Below, one piece after another: positions 56,877 through 64,000 of a stretch of 64,000 nt of DNA. Numbering within the stretch: position 1 is the first letter of the stretch; every line of letters starts with the position of its first letter. The position numbers were made by a program, and so were the translations under genes. The notes beneath the pieces are model-generated. The model saw only the letters and a program-made list of their open reading frames with translations. It did no database searches and had not been told where the DNA came from. The stretch comes from Hermatobates lingyangjiaoensis (lineage: Eukaryota; Arthropoda; Insecta; Hemiptera; Hermatobatidae), in NCBI GenBank assembly GCA_026182355.1, contig JAPFBL010001617.1, positions 8,743,001 to 8,807,000 of the forward strand, read 5' to 3'.

Positions 56877-57998
56877 GTAGTTGTGTGGGTGTGTATCCAA
56901 AATCTTTGGGTACGTTGCAGTCCGTACTATTTCATGGATGAAATCCACATTTTACACAATATTTAGTATAGTAGACTAGGTGAGCTCTGTTGTTTTAGGG
57001 AGATATTGCAGGATGGAAAAGATGCGTTTTCGGCTAAATCTGTTTAAAAAACAAAATCTTATTTCCTAAGCTAGTACTCTAGACTGTTTAAATTTTGTAA
57101 AATATTATGGAACTAATAATAAAATTGGTTTTATTATAACATTTATAATAAAACTTATATTATTATAACATTTATTATAAATTTTATTTATATAACATTA
57201 GCAATTTTTCAATAACTGTATATGTTAGTTTTGTCATGAAATGAAAATTGTTGACCTCTGTTGAATTCTAATAATTTTGTCCGTAATTTAAGTCACACAA
57301 TTTGACTGTTCCCAGTGAAATTAAATCCAAAAATATTATATTTTGAGGCGACAAGCTGAAGGCCTTTCTGTTAAAATTGCATACAGGAAAATCGGCATTA
57401 TGGAACAATTTATGACTTTTGAAAATATTTCTTTTTTTTACGGTAATTGGCTAACTCAAGAACAAAGATATTTATTCAAAAATTGCAGCCTAAAATTAGC
57501 CACATACACAAAAAAGATCAAATTATTTTCAATTACCTGAAACAACAATAAAGCTATAAAAATCAGGCTTGCCTTCACTAAACTTTACTATAAGTAAACA
57601 TAATATCAAACATTGACAACCAACAAATTTTTGGATTTATTTTAATGAAGTTATCCATACATATTAATCAATAATGTACAATTTATACAAATGATAATAC
57701 CTTTTCAGAATGTGTTAAAAATAGATGGATTTTCATCTATTACTAGTTCTCTAACATTTGTGATAAAATAGCGTCTATTTTAAGTCTCTGGAGTTTGCAG
57801 TTTAGGAGAAAAATAATTTTGTCTGAAAACACCTTCTGGCAATAAAAGTGACTTTCTATTTATCTAATATTGGAGCCCCTAACCAGTAGAGCAGATTTGC
57901 ACCATTAGGACTATGGTTATGTGAACTATTAATTAGATCCATCAAATGATGAAGACTTCACTGTGCCCACAAACTTTTGGATACACACCCACCCATTC

Positions 57999-58070
57999 AC
58001 TCTCTCTCACACACACACACACTCCATCACTCTCTCTCGCACACACCCACCCACCCACCCAAACAGACAC

Positions 58071-58113
<43 letters not shown>

Positions 58114-58131
58114 TACACACACACACATACA

Positions 58132-58180
<49 letters not shown>

Positions 58181-58197
58181 TACACACACACATATAC
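57999..58197 (+). repeat. (CA)n microsatellite array in the left arm
   Basis: Interrupted CA array with CTCTCTCG, CCCACCCACCC and CATACATACA variants, and a TCACACAC break near 58131. The mirror array in the right arm is longer and has different interruptions. Histidine-threonine open frames through it are artefacts. Confidence 0.95.
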
Positions 58198-58207
58198 CTC
58201 ATCAAAA

Positions 58208-58511
58208 AAAAACATCAGGAAAGGACTTTGGGTACATCAAAACATGTAAATCCATCAGAATCTCGAGATCAAAATTTTTCATTATAACTATACTTTATTT
58301 AGAGTAAAAGTAAAAATTGAAAACTTAATATATACAAACGGATTACTTGCTGTACTTGCAGCATTGGCTTGCATTGACTTCGAAAATATTTCCTAGAATT
58401 GAATCAAACAGAATTCTTGTTTTAAGGTTTAATAGAAAAAATTTAAATAAAAATATTTTGGTAAAATGATATACATTAACATTAATACAAAGAACCATAA
58501 CTTTTATGATA
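58208..58511. other. Segment present in the left arm only (about 304 bp)
   Basis: The left arm reads CCTCATCAAA, this segment, CTTTTTAGTAAAG. The right arm joins CCTCATCAAA directly to CTTTTTAGTAAAG. The segment begins with the normal family A continuation (CAAAACATGTAAATCC, ATCTCGAGATC), so it is original and the right arm carries a deletion. One base at most is shared at the break points. Confidence 0.8.
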
Positions 58512-58797
58512 CTTTTTAGTAAAGTTTGCAAAGAAGTTTATATATCGTACCCATCAACATATCTAGTTATAAGGTATATCTTCTCATATATATAGTTCTT
58601 TGTTTAACAACTCTATTATTTTTTGTAGTATTTGAGGACGGAGAAAGTATTATTTTTTTTTATGCCTATACGGCTACTATTTGTAAGCCACATTTTTTGT
58701 GGTTCTATAAAATTATAGTGATTTATTAGTCATTGTCAGACATCGAATATTTCATAAGCTCACAATATTAGATCAGCAATATTACGTTAAAAATTAC

Positions 58798-60523
58798 AAT
58801 ATAAAATATGAATTTGATCGAGCAAAGACTCTGGACAGCAGGTTCTCCACAAAATTTAGATACACACCATTTAGAACCCACATACCCACACACACATAAG
58901 CAGACATCATCAAAAGAACGTTAGAAATGCACTTTGAGGACTTCAAAACATGTAAATCCGTCAACATTGGAGATGATTTTTTTTTATTATCAATATACGA
59001 TTACTAATAGTAAAGTAATAAGGGAAGCCAGATTGGTCAAATATGGTAGTGCTGTGATCGGAGTCGATGAATCTTACGTCCCATCAGTCTCAATAAATTC
59101 TAATAATAACAAGAACTTGTCCGATTGTTCTAGATAAATTATTGTTCTAGATAAAATTTGTTATACCTGACTGAATATATATGGCTACAATATATGAAAT
59201 GAAATTATTAATGTTATTAGCTATAATTTTGACAATACTTTAACAGAGGAGAATATTATAACTTCATCATGATAAGTCAAATTAAAATAAATAACAACAC
59301 ATTTGATTATCACCAAAATTAGATATTATGATTACTTATTGTAGAGGAGTGTAGGCCACTCCAGATTTCTTTATTAGTTTTTTTTTTTTGGAATGTTAAG
59401 AGTTACAAATAAACGAAGCAGCTTCTTTAAGATTAGAAAGTGGATTCTTCATACTACCTTCAGAGAGGTATGAAAAATTATATATTTCAAGACCAAATCT
59501 TCTCCAAAACGTTATGTTGTAAATAAAACTACAACAACTGTGTGGTAGTGAATAAAAATCACACTGCAAGTTAAAAATAAAATGTAGTGTTAAACAGCTT
59601 GTTCTTGAAGAAGTGAATTTTTTGTTGAATCAAATGTTACTTATAACTCCATTTATATTTATATTTATATTTTGTTTTAACCATGCTATTTATTCATTTG
59701 TAATTACTCATAATTATTATAAATATGTTTATAAGTGTTATATTTTTGCTTAAGATTGATAGTAATAATGTTTAAAGGGAGACAACTCTATGCAGTTAAT
59801 GTACTGTACAAAAAAAAAACGTATATATGCTACATACATTTTTAAAAGAGAGATTACCCTAGTTATTGCACTGATAATACATATTTTGAAAATTAAAAAT
59901 TTGTTCTGAGCTAATTCAATGTAAAATTAGTGAACAAGGAACCGGAATTCAGTAATTTTCTGAATGAAACCCTTGAAAACACTTGATGGCTGCACAGGTT
60001 TGCCAGGTAGAGGTGATTTCAGCAGATTAGCAAGAGTCCTCCATACTAACGACCTCTTATGTCACCAGACAAGTTACATTTTTCTCCTCTAAACGAGCCA
60101 GCCCTGTTTAACAGGTATGACAATTTCGCCACCTTGCATTGAACCAATTAACTATGGATTACAGAGCCAATATCTCCTTCAGAAGAGAAAAATGCATTTC
60201 ATCATGAAAAAGGTGATTTATTTTTTCTATATGGAAACATTCCTTTCTATTAAGGTGATCGATCATCCCTAGTCACTTCAACACCCCCTGTAAAATCTAT
60301 AATTACAATGAATATTCTTAGCGTCACCATTATATTAACACATTCATAAGTTTATAGATAACTATAACCTGGCTGATTCAATCAATGGCAAGGATGTACT
60401 ATCAAAAGAAAAGTACCAAGAAGTCTGGAGTAATTATTTTAACTCTTAAAGATTATTTTATATTGTTTACTAATAAGGATGCTTATTTATGTAAACTTTT
60501 CACGTTATTACACATGGTCCTTC
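58798..60523. other. Spacer between the arms of the large inverted duplication
   Basis: 1726 bases. 58800-59010 is an inverted family A piece (CAAAGACTCTGGACAGC, CACACACATAAGCAGACATC, CTAATAGTAAAGTAATAAG). 59335-59375 has the + edge GAGGAGTGTAGGCCACTCC. The rest, including a slightly GC-richer part at 59930-60290, has no recognised gene. Confidence 0.6.
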
Positions 60524-60838
60524 TGTAATTTTAAAAAGTAATATTGCTGATCTAATATTGTGAGCTTATGAAATATTCGATGTCTGACAATGACTAATAA
60601 ATCACTATAATTTTATAGAACCACAAAAAATGTGGCTTACAAATAGTAGCCGTATAGGCATAAAAAAAAAATAATACTTTCTCCGTCCTCAAATACTACA
60701 AAAAATAATAGAGTTGTTAAACAAAGAACTATATATATGAGAAGATATGCCTTATAACTAGATATGTTGATGGGTACGATATATAAACTTCTTTGCAAAC
60801 TTTACTAAAAAGTTTGATGAGGTATATGTGTGTGTGTA

Positions 60839-60919
<81 letters not shown>

Positions 60920-60930
60920 GTGTGTGTGTA

Positions 60931-60977
<47 letters not shown>

Positions 60978-62171
60978 GTGTCTGTTTGGGTGGGTGGGTG
61001 GGTGTGTGCGAGAGAGAGTGATGGAGTGTGTGTGTGTGTGAGAGAGAGTGAATGGGTGGGTGTGTATCCAAAAGTTTGTGGGCACAGTGAAGTCTTCATC
61101 ATTTGATGGATCTAATTAATAGTTCACATAACCATAGTCCTAATGGTGCAAATCTGCTCTACTGGTTAGGGGCTCCAATATTAGATAAATAGAAAGTCAC
61201 TTTTATTGCCAGAAGGTGTTTTCAGACAAAATTATTTTTCTCCTAAACTGCAAACTCCAGAGACTTAAAATAGACGCTATTTTATCACAAATGTTAGAGA
61301 ACTAGTAATAGATGAAAATCCATCTATTTTTAACACATTCTGAAAAGGTATTATCATTTGTATAAATTGTACATTATTGATTAATATGTATGGATAACTT
61401 CATTAAAATAAATCCAAAAATTTGTTGGTTGTCAATGTTTGATATTATGTTTACTTATAGTAAAGTTTAGTGAAGGCAAGCCTGATTTTTATAGCTTTAT
61501 TGTTGTTTCAGGTAATTGAAAATAATTTGATCTTTTTTGTGTATGTGGCTAATTTTAGGCTGCAATTTTTGAATAAATATCTTTGTTCTTGAGTTAGCCA
61601 ATTACCGTAAAAAAAAGAAATATTTTCAAAAGTCATAAATTGTTCCATAATGCCGATTTTCCTGTATGCAATTTTAACAGAAAGGCCTTCAGCTTGTCGC
61701 CTCAAAATATAATATTTTTGGATTTAATTTCACTGGGAACAGTCAAATTGTGTGACTTAAATTACGGACAAAATTATTAGAATTCAACAGAGGTCAACAA
61801 TTTTCATTTCATGACAAAACTAACATATACAGTTATTGAAAAATTGCTAATGTTATATAAATAAAATTTATAATAAATGTTATAATAATATAAGTTTTAT
61901 TATAAATGTTATAATAAAACCAATTTTATTATTAGTTCCATAATATTTTACAAAATTTAAACAGTCTAGAGTACTAGCTTAGGAAATAAGATTTTGTTTT
62001 TTAAACAGATTTAGCCGAAAACGCATCTTTTCCATCCTGCAATATCTCCCTAAAACAACAGAGCTCACCTAGTCTACTATACTAAATATTGTGTAAAATG
62101 TGGATTTCATCCATGAAATAGTACGGACTGCAACGTACCCAAAGATTTAGATATAAACCCACCCAACTACA
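60524..62171. repeat. Large inverted duplication, right arm
   Basis: Reverse complement of 56877-58797, without the 304-bp segment and with a longer microsatellite. Single-base differences are few (for example GGTATATC against GGCATATC near the inner end). It ends outward at ACCCAACTACA near 62171, where a second, unmirrored CA array follows. Confidence 0.92.
60821..61064 (+). repeat. (TG)n microsatellite array in the right arm
   Basis: Long TG array with TATGTATG interruptions, then (GGGT)n near 60990-61005 and GAGAGAGAG blocks, the mirror of 57999-58197 but about 30-40 bases longer in the pure TG part. Confidence 0.95.
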
Positions 62172-62246
62172 CGCAGATGCAAACACACACACACAAACAA
62201 ACACACACACACACACAAACACAAACACACACGCACACAAACACAC

Positions 62247-62329
<83 letters not shown>
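62172..62329 (+). repeat. (CA)n microsatellite
   Basis: CA array with AAACAAAC and GCACAC interruptions, then about 30 pure CA units. It occupies the family A microsatellite position at the outer edge of the right arm. The left arm has no such array at its outer edge. Confidence 0.95.
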
Positions 62330-62330
<1 letters not shown>

Positions 62331-62720
62331 TTATTAAAAAATTAATTATTTAATATGTTAATATGAAATGTAGTAAGAACAAGATTCTTAAATATTAATT
62401 ATCGTCACCGACCGAACATATATTTTCTCATGCTTTCCATAGTTGAGATGTATCGTTGTCTTACAACGTGTTCAAATCAAATCACATGTTGCACTCTTGA
62501 ACAAAATTTGAATTCATACGAGTATATAGTTCTGTTTGTGTTTATGAACCCTATTACTTTGGGTAATATTGAAGTACAGGAAATGTACTCTTTTTTTTTT
62601 GTTATTAGAAAAATAGCTTAACTACTTTAAGCTATTTCTTCAGTGATGTCCAATCATTGTTATTCTGAAATTTTTTTTTGACGAAAGAGAATCATTTTTA
62701 AGGCTTAAAGAAATCATGCT
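62330..62720 (+). repeat. Family A later section
   Basis: AATATGTTAATATGAAATG, CGAACATATATTTTCTCATG, TTGCACTCTTGAACAAAAT and GTACAGGAAATGTACTC match 49.2-49.5 kb and 40.1-40.4 kb in order. Confidence 0.7.
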
Positions 62721-64000
62721 GGCTTGTTCTTCAATGTAAAAGAATCCCGAGATAGAAATTTTCAATAGATAAATCAACCCTGATTATACATGAATTAATC
62801 CACAAGCTATCGAATAGTTCAATTACGGTAATACCGCAAAGGAATAATTAGAGTATATAGTGGATCTGCGACAGTCGTGAAGATGAAGCATTCTCTTAGG
62901 AAGCATTCTCCTATTCTTGTGATTAGTTGCCGGTCACCAACTGAATACTCAATATAAATATGTTTATGATGGGCAAGAAATTATACCTAAAAATAGCACA
63001 TTATATGAGTATTAGTAGAGGGATTTTTTTCAAAATTATATTATCAAAAAAAGGTATATTATATGATTTCAGGATTAACATTAGATGTGAATGATAGACT
63101 AATTATATCCATCCATCTTCTTATCTTAACATATCTTGTCGTTACTTATCTTATCTTTACTCTTTATCTCCTATATATAATAGTATTCATATCTGTGAAC
63201 CTTCTCTCTCCACGTTATTATATCCTCATAAATACTTATTGTTACAATTACAACTTACCATTGTCTTACTTACGCTCTACCCATATGTTGTACCATCTTT
63301 TTTGTCACAGAATCCTCTCTATCTATTTCTTTCTTTGTCACTTTTAACTTGAAATGTTCAAACTATCTTTAGTTAAAAAGAAATAAGAAGCATGTAAGAA
63401 AAAAAATATCAGATTCATCGAATCACGAAAATCATCGAATGTGATTAATAATTATCATCGAAATTACCTAATAATCATCAAAAATGTGATTAAAAATTTT
63501 ATCCGTTTTGCAATAAAGAGCAAAAAGTATATTTTCCATACGTCAGTTATCACCCTTGTATAATTAGTTTCATAAATGGAGCAGGAACTTTGTCTGACAC
63601 TACATTTTGTTCAAGGGCTCAACATGTAGTTCAACACTTTGTTAGACACAACCATCCATCATACCATTGAGAGCAAAACAATTTTGTTTACTTATATATA
63701 TATATATATTTCATTTATAGTTTGTTTTCTACTAATTTTAATACTTCTTTATTTATTTAAATGTTATTATTCATTTATTTTTGCTATTATTTATCTTATT
63801 CATTCTTGTTCCCCCTCCACTCGTATGTTCGCTATAATTATTGAGCGCTTCTTCAATGAACTTCACTTCAGTCTTCACATGTCTTCGGAGCGACTCACAT
63901 CTTTCTTTCTTATGATGAGGGAATTGAAATATACTATTGAGTTTCTGTTACCTCTTTTATATGTGTACTATATACATATATATATATACGTAAATTTTGG
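62721..64000. other. AT-rich end of the window, nothing recognised
   Basis: A short family A-like piece sits near 62970-63070 (ATACCTAAAAATAGCACAT). GTGATTAGTTGCCGG at about 62920 recalls the middle of foldback type 5. The frame at 63063-63347 is hydrophobic low-complexity sequence with no motif. There are (AT)n tracts at 63694-63709 and 63970-63988. Confidence 0.4.

Larger units (their letters stand above)
56877..58797. repeat. Large inverted duplication, left arm
   Basis: The arm reads outward-in: TGTAGTTGTGTGGGTG, family A sequence (+) to about 57540, the edge and module, body, TG-type array as (CA)n at 57999-58197, a segment 58208-58511 that the other arm lacks, and then unique DNA to 58797. 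Its reverse complement is 60524-62171. In the segment 57343-57540 a 65-codon frame is identical to its mirror on the other arm. Confidence 0.92.

Noticed and set aside
57946..58307. Long open frames of histidine-threonine or cysteine-valine repeats (also at 12132, 23262-23739, 60729-61106 and 62082)
   Set aside because: They are translations of CA/TG dinucleotide arrays in several frames on both strands, with no non-repeat domain.
1..64000. CRISPR-like arrays, phage or bacterial operons
   Set aside because: Repeats here are microsatellites, Helitron units and hairpins. There are no regularly spaced identical repeats with unique spacers, and no dense coding.

Overview
This window looks like intergenic, repeat-packed DNA from an AT-rich animal genome. 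By eye about two thirds or more of the bases are A+T. There are very long (TG)n/(CA)n and (AT)n microsatellites, and every protein-like sequence I can recognise belongs to a eukaryotic transposable element: Helitron (Pif1-type helicase), hAT (dimerisation domain of a ZBED-like transposase) and a non-LTR reverse transcriptase. There is no bacterial gene layout: no dense open frames, operons, rRNA or intact tRNA. A marine invertebrate, possibly a cephalopod or other mollusc, would fit the microsatellite and foldback-hairpin style, but that is inference and I hold it loosely. I found no host gene I would defend.

The commonest component, called family A here, is an interspersed repeat present in at least twenty full or partial copies on both strands. 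Its recurring parts are a TTTACTATAAGTAAA-like edge, a (TG)n tract, a stretch around GATGGATCAAGTTGATATT, an AT-rich body, a decayed reverse-transcriptase C-terminal segment, and an edge reading CTTATAGTAAAGTTGAGTGTAG. A movable sub-module near TCATTGACAACCAACTGAT also appears. Many of the (TG)n arrays in the window sit at the same internal position of this repeat, so they appear to have been spread by it.

Other elements are layered on family A. Helitrons lie at 4525-6137 (+, three tandem 5' ends), 30931-31580 (-), 45912-48068 (+, composite, with helicase remnant), 51350-52627 (-, with helicase remnant) and 53336-53739 (+, helicase C-terminus). Two of them interrupt family A cleanly between A and T, so the other copies act as natural empty sites. 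A hAT element with terminal inverted repeats and a near-perfect 8-bp target duplication lies at 6404-7080. A lone hAT end lies at 54629. Foldback (hairpin) elements, each next to (AT)n, cluster at 8.4-8.8 kb, 20.6-21.4 kb and 44.8-45.7 kb, with singletons at 28.2 kb and 48.4 kb. Several different foldback families share a small core, CTGANGA, one base, a stem-loop, then GAAA, which resembles the hammerhead-ribozyme core.

The largest structure is an inverted duplication at 56877-58797 and 60524-62171 around a 1.7-kb spacer. Its arms look nearly identical, except that the right arm lacks about 304 bp and its microsatellite is longer. It should be a recent event or one kept alike by gene conversion. 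The remaining stretches (1-3.5, 9.8-12.1, 16.9-18.0, 21.4-23.3, 24-25.8, 26.3-28.2, 31.6-37.4, 40.9-43.6, 49.8-51.2, 59.4-60.5 and 62.7-64 kb) are AT-rich and show nothing I can name beyond chance-length open frames.
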